A stretch of DNA of 64,000 nt from Streptomyces fumanus (GTDB lineage: Bacteria > Actinomycetota > Actinomycetes > Streptomycetales > Streptomycetaceae). How positions within the stretch are numbered: the stretch's first letter is position 1; every line of letters begins with the position of its first letter. This document shows, one piece after another, positions 47,850-55,435 of the stretch. The DNA is taken from contig NZ_BNBI01000016.1 in assembly GCF_014655295.1 (NCBI RefSeq), positions 1-64,000 on the forward strand. The letters are read 5' to 3'. The position numbers and the translations under genes were made by a program. The notes under the pieces are model-generated. The model ran no database searches. It saw nothing but the letters and a program-made list of their open reading frames with translations, and was not told the origin of the DNA.

Positions 47850-48371
47850 ATGATGAAACGCGCGCTGTGGCAGGGCCTGCTGGCCGGTACGGCCGGGGTG
47901 GCGGTGATGACGCTGGGCGAGAAGGCGGAGCAGCGGTTCACCGGCCGGCCCGACTCCCATGTCCCCGCCCGCACCCTGGAACGCCTGACCGGCATGCGGG
48001 AACACCCCGGCCGCCAGCCGGTGCCGGTGAACCTGGCCATGCACGTGGGCCAGGCCGCCCTGCTCGGTGTCCTGCGGTCGGTGATGGCGCACGCCGGGCT
48101 GCGCGGCCCGTGGTCGTCGGCGAAGTTCACCGTCGTCCGGCTCACCAGCGACCAGATCCTGGAGAACGCCACCGGCGTCGGCGCCCCGCCCCAGACCTGG
48201 CCACGCCGCGAACTCGTCGTCGACCTGCTGCACAAGACGGTGTACGCCTTCGCCACCGGCGCCGTCGCCGACGCCCTCGCCGCCCGCTCGGGCCCCGGCC
48301 CCGGCCAACGCCACGCCGCGCTCCGCCCGGGCCGCCACCCGGACGTGGGCCCGCTGCCCCGGGGACGGTGA
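47850..48371 (+). CDS. Small membrane-associated conserved protein
   Basis: This 173-residue protein has an N-terminal hydrophobic helix with GLLAGTAGVAVMTLGEKAEQ (about 8-27), a second weak helix (VNLAMHVGQAALLGVLRSVM, about 59-78), and a third (VVDLLHKTVYAFATGAVADA, about 122-141). MTLGEKAEQRFTGRPDSHVP is a typical beginning of a family found in GC-rich bacteria with no assigned role. The tail is Pro/Arg-rich. It diverges from the preceding gene by 121 bp. I cannot assign a function. Confidence 0.7.
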   Translation: MMKRALWQGLLAGTAGVAVMTLGEKAEQRFTGRPDSHVPARTLERLTGMREHPGRQPVPVNLAMHVGQAALLGVLRSVMAHAGLRGPWSSAKFTVVRLTSDQILENATGVGAPPQTWPRRELVVDLLHKTVYAFATGAVADALAARSGPGPGQRHAALRPGRHPDVGPLPRGR

Positions 48372-48511
48372 CGGACACACCTCCGTCGGCACCACCACCG
48401 CCACAACTCTCCCCGCCCGCCCCCGCTTTCGCGCGCCCCCGGCAGCGACTAGCATCTACGGCGACATCGCGTGTCGGTCACCGGCCGGGTGAGACATGGA
48501 GGTGTCGGGAC

Positions 48512-48527
48512 ATGCCTTCGGAGGCAT
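48512..48527 (+). promoter_or_regulatory. Hairpin covering the ribosome-binding site of the VOC gene
   Basis: ATGCCT-TCGG-AGGCAT can fold into a 6-bp stem with a 4-nt loop, and its 3' side contains the GGAGG that serves the TTG start at 48531. A possible -10 (TAGCAT) is near 48451, giving a leader of about 70 nt. Confidence 0.4.
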
Positions 48528-48530
48528 TCC

Positions 48531-48920
48531 TTGTCAGTCGATCTGAACCACACCATCGTCCACTCCCGGGACAACCGGGAGTCCGCGGAATTCTTCACGG
48601 GCCTGCTGGGCCTTGAGATCACCGCCGAGTGGGGCCCGTTCATCGCCGTCGAGCTGAACAACGGCGTCACCCTGGACTTCGCCACGGTCCCCGCCGACAG
48701 CATCACCCCCCAGCACTACGCCTTCCTGGTCTTCGAGGAGGAGTTCGACGCGGCGTACGAGCAGATCAGCCGCCGCGGCATCGAGCACTACGCCGACCCC
48801 CACCGCAAGCACCCCGGCGCGATCAACCACAACGACGGCGGCCGCGGCGTGTACTTCATGGACCCGTCGGGCCACGCCATGGAACTCATCACCGTCCCCT
48901 ACGGCGGCTGGCCCTCGTGA
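48531..48920 (+). CDS. VOC-superfamily (glyoxalase/bleomycin resistance-like) protein
   Basis: This 129-residue protein has the vicinal-oxygen-chelate fold. It opens SVDLNHTIVHSRDNRESAEF (metal-ligand His-7 region) and continues with LDFATVPADSITPQHYAFLV (second His) and GVYFMDPSGHAMELIT with the C-terminal Glu ligand. Similar single-domain proteins bind or modify small molecules. The start is TTG at 48531, deduced from the family's MSVELNHTIVH opening and GGAGG 6 nt upstream; an ATG at 48512 is out of frame. The substrate is unknown. Confidence 0.87.
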   Translation: MSVDLNHTIVHSRDNRESAEFFTGLLGLEITAEWGPFIAVELNNGVTLDFATVPADSITPQHYAFLVFEEEFDAAYEQISRRGIEHYADPHRKHPGAINHNDGGRGVYFMDPSGHAMELITVPYGGWPS

Positions 48921-48957
48921 TCACCCACCGCGGTGCGGCCGGCCGACCGCCGCACGC

Positions 48958-49941
48958 TCAGGGCCGGCCGGCGGAGAACCGGCGGCGCAGGTATCCGTAC
49001 CAGGCGTGGACGTACGCGGCGCTCACCGCGGCCTCGGGGGCGAAGAGGTCCCAGGCGTGGTACGCGCCGGGGTACAGGTGCAGTTCGACGGGTACGCCGG
49101 CGGCCTGGAGCCGCGTCGCGTAGCTCAGGTCCTCGTCGCGGAAGACGTCGAGTTCGCCGGCCGCGATGAAGGTGGGCGGCAGGCCGGTGAGGTCCGTCGC
49201 GCGTGCGGGGGCGCAGTACGGCGGGACCTCGTCGGCGCCGGCGCGGTCGCCGAGGATCAGGTTCCAGGCCAGGAGGTTGGTCGCGCGGTCCCAGATGCCG
49301 ATGCCGGTGACCTCGTGACTCGACGCGGTGGTGTTGCGGTCGTCGAGCATCGGGTAGCTCAGCGCCTGGAAGAGCGGCGCCGGGTCGCCCTGGTCGCGGA
49401 TCATGAGCGCGGTGGCGGCGGCGATGCCCCCGCCGCCGCTCTGTCCGGCCAGGGCGACGCGGTCCTCGTCGATGCCGAGCGCGGCTGCCTGACCGCGAAG
49501 CCGGCGGTAGGCGAGCAGTCCGTCCTCGGCGGCGGCCGGGGCGGGCGCCTCCGGGGCGAGCCGGTAGTCGACGGAGGCGACGATGCAGCCGACCTCCAGG
49601 ACCAGGTGCTTGAGGGTGGGATCGTCCTGGGCCGCGTACCCGAGGACCTGTCCGCCGCCGTGGAACCAGAGCAGCAGCGGAAGCGGTCCGGCCGCCTCGG
49701 TGGGCCGCAGCAGCCGGACGGGGAGGGTGGATCCGTCCGGGCGGACCACGGCGATCTCTTCGACCGACACGGACGGCTCGTCCGGTATCCGGGCCGCGAT
49801 CTCCTCGGCGAAGGCGCGGACGCCGGCGCGGGTGCCCGCCAGGTCGCTGAGGTCGAACACCCCCGCCTCCGTCATCGGCACTGCCTTCAGGGCGTCGGCG
49901 AGTTCGGGGTCGATCCGCTCGTGTGTGTTCTTGGTGTTCAT
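48958..49941 (-). CDS. Alpha/beta hydrolase, hormone-sensitive-lipase type esterase
   Basis: This 327-residue esterase has the oxyanion motif WFHGGGQVLG (about 92-101), the nucleophile elbow LAGQSGGGG (Ser about 167), Asp in AAGELDVFRDED, and the catalytic His in YPGAYHAWDLF (about 300). These are the features of the HSL/family IV esterases, which cleave short-chain esters. No signal peptide is present. It precedes nothing obvious in an operon; the SDR gene upstream on the same strand ends 95 bp before its ATG, so both could be read from the TetR-regulated promoter. Confidence 0.92.
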   Translation of the reverse strand: MNTKNTHERIDPELADALKAVPMTEAGVFDLSDLAGTRAGVRAFAEEIAARIPDEPSVSVEEIAVVRPDGSTLPVRLLRPTEAAGPLPLLLWFHGGGQVLGYAAQDDPTLKHLVLEVGCIVASVDYRLAPEAPAPAAAEDGLLAYRRLRGQAAALGIDEDRVALAGQSGGGGIAAATALMIRDQGDPAPLFQALSYPMLDDRNTTASSHEVTGIGIWDRATNLLAWNLILGDRAGADEVPPYCAPARATDLTGLPPTFIAAGELDVFRDEDLSYATRLQAAGVPVELHLYPGAYHAWDLFAPEAAVSAAYVHAWYGYLRRRFSAGRP

Positions 49942-50036
49942 GTGGTGCGTCTCCTGTCGGCTGCGCGGCAGCCGGTCGTGCAGGGGGTGGTGGGTCGTGG
50001 GGGTCGTTTCCGCCCCGGGCTTCCGGGTGCGGGGGC

Positions 50037-50960
50037 TCAGCGCGGGGTGGTCGCGGGGGCGTCGAAGTAGTGGCCCTGGCCGAGGTCGTCGACGAGGCCC
50101 GGCTGGACGGGCTTCCAGCCCAGGAGGTCCCGGGTCAGCGTGCTGGAGGACGGGTTGTCGGCCTGGGCGTGGGCGCTCAGGAACCCGAAGTGGGCCTCGG
50201 CCCGGGTGGCCGGGATGCTGACCACGGGCAGGTTCAGACCGCGGCCGATGCCCTCGGCGATCCGCCGGAAGGTGATCCCCTCGTCGTCGACGGCGTGCAG
50301 CCGGGCCCCCGCCGGCGCGGATTCCAGCGCCAGCCGGTACAGGCGGGCCGCGTCCAGCGTGTGTACGGCGGGCCAGCGGTTGGTCCCGTCGCCGACGTAG
50401 GCGGACACGCCCTTGGACCGGGCGGTGGAGATGAAGGTCGGGATGAAGCCGTGCTGGTCGAGCGAGCTGTGCACGGTCGGCGGCAGCCGGACGACGGACG
50501 AGCGGATGCCGCGCCCGGCGAGTGCGACCACCGCGTTCTCGGCGTCGATCCGCGGTCCCGCGTCGAGCGCGTGGTCCTCGGTGAGGGTGTCCCGCACTCC
50601 CGCGAAGGCGAACAGCGCGGTGCCGGACGTGGCCACCAGAGGCTTGCCGGTGCCGGCGAGCGCGTCGCCGAGTGCCTCGATGGCGCGCAGATCGGCCGCG
50701 ACCGCGCCGTCGAAGTCTCCGGCGAACATGGCGTCGTGCTTGAAGGCCAGGTGGATGACGCCGTCGGCCGCGGTGGCGGCCGCGGCGAGGCCGTCGAGAT
50801 CGTCGAGGTCGCCCCGGTGCGCTTCGGCACCGGCGGCCCTCAGCGCGGCGGCGGACCTGTCCGAGCGGGCCAGCCCGACGACCTGGTGTCCCGCTTCGAG
50901 GAGTTCGGGGACGACGGCGGAGCCGAGGTGTCCGGAGGCTCCGGTGACGAATACCCGCAT
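50037..50960 (-). CDS. NAD(P)-dependent extended SDR (epimerase-like)
   Basis: This 307-residue protein begins MRVFVTGASGHLGSAVVPEL with a Rossmann GxxGxxG (residues 7-13), then GLARSDRSAAAL for NADP binding and DGVIHLAFKHD. The usual YxxxK is not evident where expected (ALFAFAGVRDTLTED), so it may be an atypical SDR of the NmrA/extended class. The ATG at 50960 has AGGAAGG upstream. It is divergent from a TetR regulator gene with three operators between them, so it is very likely the regulator's main target. Confidence 0.88.
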   Translation of the reverse strand: MRVFVTGASGHLGSAVVPELLEAGHQVVGLARSDRSAAALRAAGAEAHRGDLDDLDGLAAAATAADGVIHLAFKHDAMFAGDFDGAVAADLRAIEALGDALAGTGKPLVATSGTALFAFAGVRDTLTEDHALDAGPRIDAENAVVALAGRGIRSSVVRLPPTVHSSLDQHGFIPTFISTARSKGVSAYVGDGTNRWPAVHTLDAARLYRLALESAPAGARLHAVDDEGITFRRIAEGIGRGLNLPVVSIPATRAEAHFGFLSAHAQADNPSSSTLTRDLLGWKPVQPGLVDDLGQGHYFDAPATTPR

Positions 50961-51009
50961 GGCATGCGCCTTCCTGCTGCGGGCTCCCGGCCAGGGGCAG
51001 GGAGCCGTG

Positions 51010-51080
51010 ATGTCAGTTCGTGACATCACCATAGCGCCCATGTCAGGCTCTGTCATCACTCCGATGTCAGATTCTGTCAT
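51010..51080. promoter_or_regulatory. Three 17-bp operator repeats between SDR and TetR genes
   Basis: ATGTCAG-NNN-(C/G)TG(A/T)CAT occurs at 51010-51026, 51040-51056 and 51064-51080. The first is part of a perfect 9-5-9 repeat (51007-51029). All lie in the 139-bp divergent region, and the third covers the expected -35 of the TetR gene. They are almost certainly binding sites of the adjacent TetR protein. Confidence 0.85.
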
Positions 51081-51087
51081 CGCTGGG

Positions 51088-51093
51088 TAGGGT
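51088..51093 (+). promoter_or_regulatory. Candidate -10 box of the TetR gene (leaderless)
   Basis: TAGGGT ends 6 nt before the ATG at 51100 and lies just downstream of operator 3. Confidence 0.5.
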
Positions 51094-51099
51094 CGGGGC

Positions 51100-51729
51100 A
51101 TGAGCCGATGGAAACCCGACGCACGAGGCCGCCTGGAGAAGGCGGCGCTGGAGCTCTACAGCGAGAAGGGCTTCGAGGCCACCACCGTGGCGGAGATCGC
51201 CGCCCGGGCCGAGGTCACCGAGCGCACCTTCTACCGGCACTTCGCCGACAAACGCGAAGTCCTCTTCCAGCGCAACGCCCTCGCTGACGTCCTCGCGCAC
51301 GCCACGGCCACCGCCGCCGCCCCTCTGGCGCCACTGGAGGTGATCACCCACGCCCTGACCGAAGCCGCTCCGGTCTTCGAGGAACGCGCGGAACTGGTAC
51401 GGCAGCGCCAAGCCGTCATCGCCGCCCATCCGGAACTGCAGGAACGCGAACTGGCCAAACTGGCCTGCCTCGGCTCCACCCTCGCTGACGCGCTCCGGGA
51501 ACGCGGTCTGGACGCCACCACCGCGGCACTCGCGGCCGGAATCGGGATGGCCGCGTTCAAGGTCGCCTTCGAACGCTGGATCGACGACCCCGACCAGCAC
51601 CCCCTCGCCCAGCACCTGCGACACACCCTGGACGCGACCAGGCACCTCACCACGGCCGACGACGCGAGCCGCACAGACGTGCCGGTACTCCCGAGGGCCT
51701 TGGACACCCCACCATCCCCCGGAGGGTGA
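51100..51729 (+). CDS. TetR/AcrR-family repressor
   Basis: This 209-residue repressor has an N-terminal HTH (LEKAALELYSEKGFEATTVA, EVTERTFYRHFADKREVLF, residues about 11-55) and an all-helical ligand domain (VFEERAELVRQRQAVIAAHP, AAGIGMAAFKVAFERW). It should dimerise on the three inverted repeats in front of it and repress both itself and the divergent SDR gene until a ligand binds. The ATG at 51100 coincides with the predicted transcription start. It ends 12 bp from the convergent HNH gene. Confidence 0.94.
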   Translation: MSRWKPDARGRLEKAALELYSEKGFEATTVAEIAARAEVTERTFYRHFADKREVLFQRNALADVLAHATATAAAPLAPLEVITHALTEAAPVFEERAELVRQRQAVIAAHPELQERELAKLACLGSTLADALRERGLDATTAALAAGIGMAAFKVAFERWIDDPDQHPLAQHLRHTLDATRHLTTADDASRTDVPVLPRALDTPPSPGG

Positions 51730-51740
51730 GGCCGAAAACG

Positions 51741-52280
51741 TCAGACGGCCGTGGCAGGGCGGGGTTCACCGTGGAAGACCTGCCGGGCGTGCCAGTCGAG
51801 GTGCGCGGCGGCCACAGGGCGCGCCCCGGGCTGGGGGCCGATCAGCGGGCGGCCGGCGAGGGCGGTGACGTGCTCACGGGCGGCGGGGCTGTGCCCGACG
51901 AAGCGCTGCGAGACCAGGATGCGCTGACCGTCGTCCACCCCGAGGACGCCCTTGTCGAACAGCTTGTGGTGCAGCGAGCACAGGCACAGCCCGTTCTCGA
52001 CCTCGTCGGGTCCGCCCAACGCCCACCAGCGCACGTGGGCGGCCTCCAGCCCGACCGGGACCGCGCCGATCCGGCCGTCGTACCCGCAGAAGGTGCACCG
52101 GTACTCGTAGGCGGTCAGCAGGCGCTGCAAGTCCTTCTCCACCGCGGTGTACCGCAGCCCGCCGTCGGCATCGGCCTGGAACCGGCCGAGGGCGTACAGG
52201 AGCAGCAGCGGCTTGTGCGGGGCGCGCGTACCGCTCCGGGTCCACTGCCTCAGCTTCGCTGCCCGCTCCAGCCAGTCCAT
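51741..52280 (-). CDS. HNH endonuclease, apparently a truncated phosphorothioate-DNA-type enzyme
   Basis: This 179-residue protein has a C-terminal HNH nuclease: YRCTFCGYDG (zinc Cys pair), LEAAHVRWWALGG (catalytic His) and NGLCLCSLHHKLFD (Asn and His, zinc Cys). The N-terminus MDWLERAAKLRQWTRSGTRA followed by PHKPLLLLYALGRF is the start of the sulfur-binding domain of ScoMcrA-type enzymes. In the homologues I remember, about 110 residues separate DLQRLL from TAYEYRC; here they are directly joined, in frame. The gene thus looks like an internal-deletion derivative that keeps the nuclease but lacks most of the DNA-modification reader. Confidence 0.85.
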   Translation of the reverse strand: MDWLERAAKLRQWTRSGTRAPHKPLLLLYALGRFQADADGGLRYTAVEKDLQRLLTAYEYRCTFCGYDGRIGAVPVGLEAAHVRWWALGGPDEVENGLCLCSLHHKLFDKGVLGVDDGQRILVSQRFVGHSPAAREHVTALAGRPLIGPQPGARPVAAAHLDWHARQVFHGEPRPATAV

Positions 52281-52326
52281 GGCGGCCGATCGTAGCCGTG
52301 CCCGCCCGCCCCCACGAACCCCCGCC

Positions 52327-52758
52327 TCAGGGCCACACCAGGCAATAAGGCTGATGCCCCGCCTCATGCAGCCGTCGGCTGAAGTCCTGCCACTCGTGGA
52401 GCAGTTGGTACACGTTGAACGCGTCCCGCGGGCCCCCGCGGTCCGGGACCGTGGACCAGATGAAGGCCGCCGCGCCGACCGCTTCCTCGCCGATGCCGCG
52501 CAGGGGGTCGACGACGGTCATCGGGAGCTTGACGACGGCGTAGTCGGGGTGGAGGACGACGAGTTCGAGCGGGGGGACCCGGTGGAGGGGGACGCCCTCG
52601 ATGCCGGTGAGGACCATCGCGGCCATGGTCTCCGGCTTGATCTTGGTGAACATGCCGTTCATGCCCAGCTCGTCGCCGCCGAGTTCCTCGGGGCGCATCG
52701 AGATCGGGACGCGGGCCGCGGTCGCGCCGTCGGGCGCGCCGAAGTACTTGTACGTCAC
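52327..52758 (-). CDS. Conserved actinobacterial protein of unknown function
   Basis: This 143-residue soluble protein starts VTYKYFGAPDGATAARVPIS and contains ELGGDELGMNGMFTKIKPET, VPLHRVPPLELVVLHPDYAV, and ends HEWQDFSRRLHEAGHQPYC. I do not recognise a domain. The GTG at 52758 is chosen by resemblance to MTYKYFG-type homologues; the frame is open to an ATG at 52965, but that part is Arg/Gly-rich and unlike a protein. There is no clear ribosome-binding site, so the start is uncertain. Its stop is 46 bp from the HNH gene start. Confidence 0.65.
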   Translation of the reverse strand: MTYKYFGAPDGATAARVPISMRPEELGGDELGMNGMFTKIKPETMAAMVLTGIEGVPLHRVPPLELVVLHPDYAVVKLPMTVVDPLRGIGEEAVGAAAFIWSTVPDRGGPRDAFNVYQLLHEWQDFSRRLHEAGHQPYCLVWP

Positions 52759-53305
52759 CCCCACCCGACCACCATTCCTGCTCCCCGCCCCCGGGCGGTC
52801 CACCCGGCGGTCGTTCCGCCGCTCGGCCGGCTCCGGCTCGATCGGTACCCCGTACGCCTGACGTGCCTCGGTCGTCTCCTCCGCTTCGCGCCGGTGCCTT
52901 CCCCGCCGGGCACGTCGAGGACCGAGGTCGCCGGTCCCCTCGCCCAGTCCGCCACCGCGATGCATATCTCCACCCGACTGCTTTTCTAGGACGCGTGGCC
53001 CCCGCCGCGCAACCCGATCATCGTGTCAGTGACCTCCCCCACGGCCGCCCGCCGAAACGTGCGCCGAAACATCTGGCCGCAGGATGTCCGCAGTATGTCG
53101 GCAGCCCCTGCCCGCGTGCCCGCGCGAGCGGTGCGTACCGGGCCTCCAGTCTTGCAGACGACACGGCGTGCGGCCCGGTTGTCCCGATCTTCCCTCGCCC
53201 GCCCCCGGCCGGACCCCGCCCCTGGCCTACCCTGAGGAGGTCACCCAGGGCAACCGGAGTCCGAGAAGTCGGAGAAGGTCGAGAAGGTCGGAGAAGTCGC
53301 AGGTC
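52759..53305. other. 547-bp intergenic region upstream of hemL
   Basis: No convincing gene is seen; the open frames here have poor codon bias and no homology I recognise. On the plus strand TACCCT (53228-53233) is a likely -10 for hemL, giving a leader of about 65 nt that contains GAGAAG repeats. The rest may carry the promoter of the minus-strand hypothetical gene. Confidence 0.6.
53263..53299 (+). repeat. GAGAAG(G)TCG tandem repeat in the hemL leader
   Basis: Four 9-bp units (GAGAAGTCG, GAGAAGGTC, GAGAAGGTC, then G plus GAGAAGTCG) end 6 nt before the hemL ATG. The last GGAGAAG is the best Shine-Dalgarno candidate. Confidence 0.85.
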
Positions 53306-54622
53306 ATGAGCGAACTGGCATATCCATACGAAGCACCGGCCTCGCAGGCGCTGTTCGACCGGGCGGCGGCCGTCACACCGGGCGGGGTGAACTCCCCGGT
53401 GCGGGCCTTCGGCGCGGTGGGCGGCACCCCGCGGTTCATGGTGTCCGGCGACGGCCCGTACCTCACCGACGCCGACGGCCGCGAGTACGTCGACCTGGTC
53501 TGCTCCTGGGGGCCGATGATCCTCGGGCACGCGCACCCCGAGGTGATCGCCGCCGTCCAGGAGGCGGTCGGGCGCGGCACCTCCTTCGGGACGCCCGCCG
53601 AGGGCGAGGTCGCGCTGGCCGAGGCCATGGTCGAGCGGGTCGCGCCGCTGGAGCAGGTGCGGCTGGTGTCCAGCGGCACCGAGGCGACCATGTCGGCGAT
53701 CCGGCTGGCCCGCGGATTCACCCGGCGCACCAAGGTGATCAAGTTCGCCGGGTGCTACCACGGTCACGTCGACTCGCTGCTCGCCTCCGCCGGCAGCGGC
53801 GTGGCCACCTTCGCGCTGCCCGACACACCCGGCGTCACCGGCGCCCAGGCGAGCGACACGATCGTGCTGCCGTACAACGACCTGGACGCCGTGCACGCCG
53901 CCTTCGCCGCGCACCCCGGGGAGATCGCCTGCGTGATCACCGAGGCCGCGCCGGGCAACATGGGCGTGGTCACGCCGCTGCCCGGGTTCAACCAGGGCCT
54001 GAAGGACGCCTGCGCCGCCGACGGCGCGCTGTTCATCTCGGACGAGGTGATGACCGGGTTCCGTACCAGCCGGGCCGGCTGGTACGGGGTCGAGGGCGTC
54101 GTGCCCGACCTGATGACCTTCGGGAAGGTGATGGGGGGCGGGTTCCCCGCCGCCGCCTTCGGGGGGCGCGCGGACGTGATGGCGCACCTCGCCCCGGCCG
54201 GGCCGGTGTACCAGGCGGGCACCCTCTCCGGGAACCCCGTCGCCACCGCCGCCGGGCTCGCCCAGTTGCGGCTGCTCGACGACGCGGCGTACGCCAAGCT
54301 CGACGCGGTGTCGGCCGAGATCCAGGCCCTGATCACCGAGGCGCTGAGCAAGGAGGGCGTGGCGCACACCGTGCAGACCGCGTCCAACATGTTCTCCGTC
54401 TTCTTCACCGACGGGCCGGTGCGCGACTACGCGGAGGCCAAGGCGCAGGAGTCGTACCGCTTCACCGCCTTCTTCCACGCGATGCTGGCCGGCGGGGTCT
54501 ATCTGCCGCCGTCGTCCTTCGAGTCCTGGTTCGTCTCCACCGCGCACGACGAGCGCGCGGTGCAGCGGATCGCCGACGCCCTCCCGGCGGCGGCCCGCGC
54601 GGCGGCGGAGGCGACCGCATGA
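53306..54622 (+). CDS. hemL: Glutamate-1-semialdehyde 2,1-aminomutase
   Basis: This 438-residue PLP enzyme converts glutamate-1-semialdehyde (the HemA product) into 5-aminolevulinate. It opens ALFDRAAAVTPGGVNSPVRA and has ARGFTRRTKVIKFAGCYHGH, FISDEVMTGFR (Asp binding the PLP ring) and TFGKVMGGGFPAAAFGG with the Schiff-base Lys near 273. Together with hemA, C, D and B in this window it completes uroporphyrinogen III synthesis from glutamyl-tRNA. ATG at 53306. The stop overlaps the next ATG (ATGA). It heads the operon that ends in cytochrome c assembly. Confidence 0.97.
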   Translation: MSELAYPYEAPASQALFDRAAAVTPGGVNSPVRAFGAVGGTPRFMVSGDGPYLTDADGREYVDLVCSWGPMILGHAHPEVIAAVQEAVGRGTSFGTPAEGEVALAEAMVERVAPLEQVRLVSSGTEATMSAIRLARGFTRRTKVIKFAGCYHGHVDSLLASAGSGVATFALPDTPGVTGAQASDTIVLPYNDLDAVHAAFAAHPGEIACVITEAAPGNMGVVTPLPGFNQGLKDACAADGALFISDEVMTGFRTSRAGWYGVEGVVPDLMTFGKVMGGGFPAAAFGGRADVMAHLAPAGPVYQAGTLSGNPVATAAGLAQLRLLDDAAYAKLDAVSAEIQALITEALSKEGVAHTVQTASNMFSVFFTDGPVRDYAEAKAQESYRFTAFFHAMLAGGVYLPPSSFESWFVSTAHDERAVQRIADALPAAARAAAEATA

Positions 54623-55308
54623 GCGCCACGCCCGAGCAGGACATCACCGTCGTCCACCTGATGCGGCACGGCGAGGTCGAGAACCCCACCGGCGTGCTGT
54701 ACGGCCGGCTGCCCGGCTACCACCTCTCCGAGCTGGGCCGGCGCATGGCCGACCGGGTCGCCGAGCGCCTCGCCTCCCGGGACATCACCTATGTCGTCGC
54801 CTCCCCGCTGGAGCGGGCGCAGGAGACGGCGACGCCGATCGCCAAGGCGCACGGCCTGGACCTGGCCACCGACGGCCGGCTCATCGAGGCCGAGAACGTC
54901 TTCCAGGGCAAGACCTTCGGCATCGGCGACGGCGCGCTGCGCCGCCCCGGCAACTGGAAGCACGTCGTCAACCCGTTCAAGCCGTCCTGGGGCGAGCCGT
55001 ACGTCGACCAGGTGGTACGGATGATGGGGGCGCTGGACGCCGCCAAGGACCGCGCCCGGGGGCACGAGGCGGTGCTGGTCAGCCACCAGTTGCCGATCTG
55101 GCTGGTGCGGTCCTACGTGGAGCGGCGCCGGCTCTGGCACGACCCGCGCAAGCGGCAGTGCACGCTCGCGTCGTTGACGACGTTCACGTACCAGGGCGAC
55201 CGGATCGTCTCCGTCGGCTACTCGGAGCCGGCCCGCGACCTGGTGCCGCCGCATCTGCTGGCGGGCGCCCGGCCGGTGAAGGGGAAGGGCAAGGCGTTCG
55301 GCGCCTGA
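54619..55308 (+). CDS. Histidine phosphatase family protein (phosphoglycerate mutase-like)
   Basis: This 229-residue protein belongs to the phosphoglycerate mutase/acid phosphatase superfamily. LMRHGEVENPTG (RHG, catalytic His about 15) and the second His in EAVLVSHQLPIWLVRS (about 155) are present. PLERAQETATPIA provides the usual Arg-Glu pair. The absence of a long insertion suggests a phosphatase rather than a mutase. It is coupled to hemL by an ATGA overlap. The substrate is unknown. Confidence 0.92.
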   Translation: MSATPEQDITVVHLMRHGEVENPTGVLYGRLPGYHLSELGRRMADRVAERLASRDITYVVASPLERAQETATPIAKAHGLDLATDGRLIEAENVFQGKTFGIGDGALRRPGNWKHVVNPFKPSWGEPYVDQVVRMMGALDAAKDRARGHEAVLVSHQLPIWLVRSYVERRRLWHDPRKRQCTLASLTTFTYQGDRIVSVGYSEPARDLVPPHLLAGARPVKGKGKAFGA

Positions 55309-55435
55309 CCCCGCTGACCTGGGCCGTACCGGTACGCGATCTCCGTTACGGAATCCGCACAGATTTCCGGAACCCACCTGTTCGTCCCGTCCTCTGACCG
55401 GGTGACCACCAGAGGACGTGACGAACGGGGACACC

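Noticed and set aside
51100..51729. Reading the three TGTCA repeats as an SOS (LexA-type) box array
   Set aside because: The actinobacterial SOS box is GAAC-N4-GTTC-like; the repeats here differ and sit at a TetR gene.
52755..52973. A 72-codon minus-strand frame ending in a GTGA overlap with the hypothetical gene at 52758
   Set aside because: The overlap is attractive, but the sequence is dominated by Arg/Gly with no recognisable domain and a weak start; kept only as an intergenic region.
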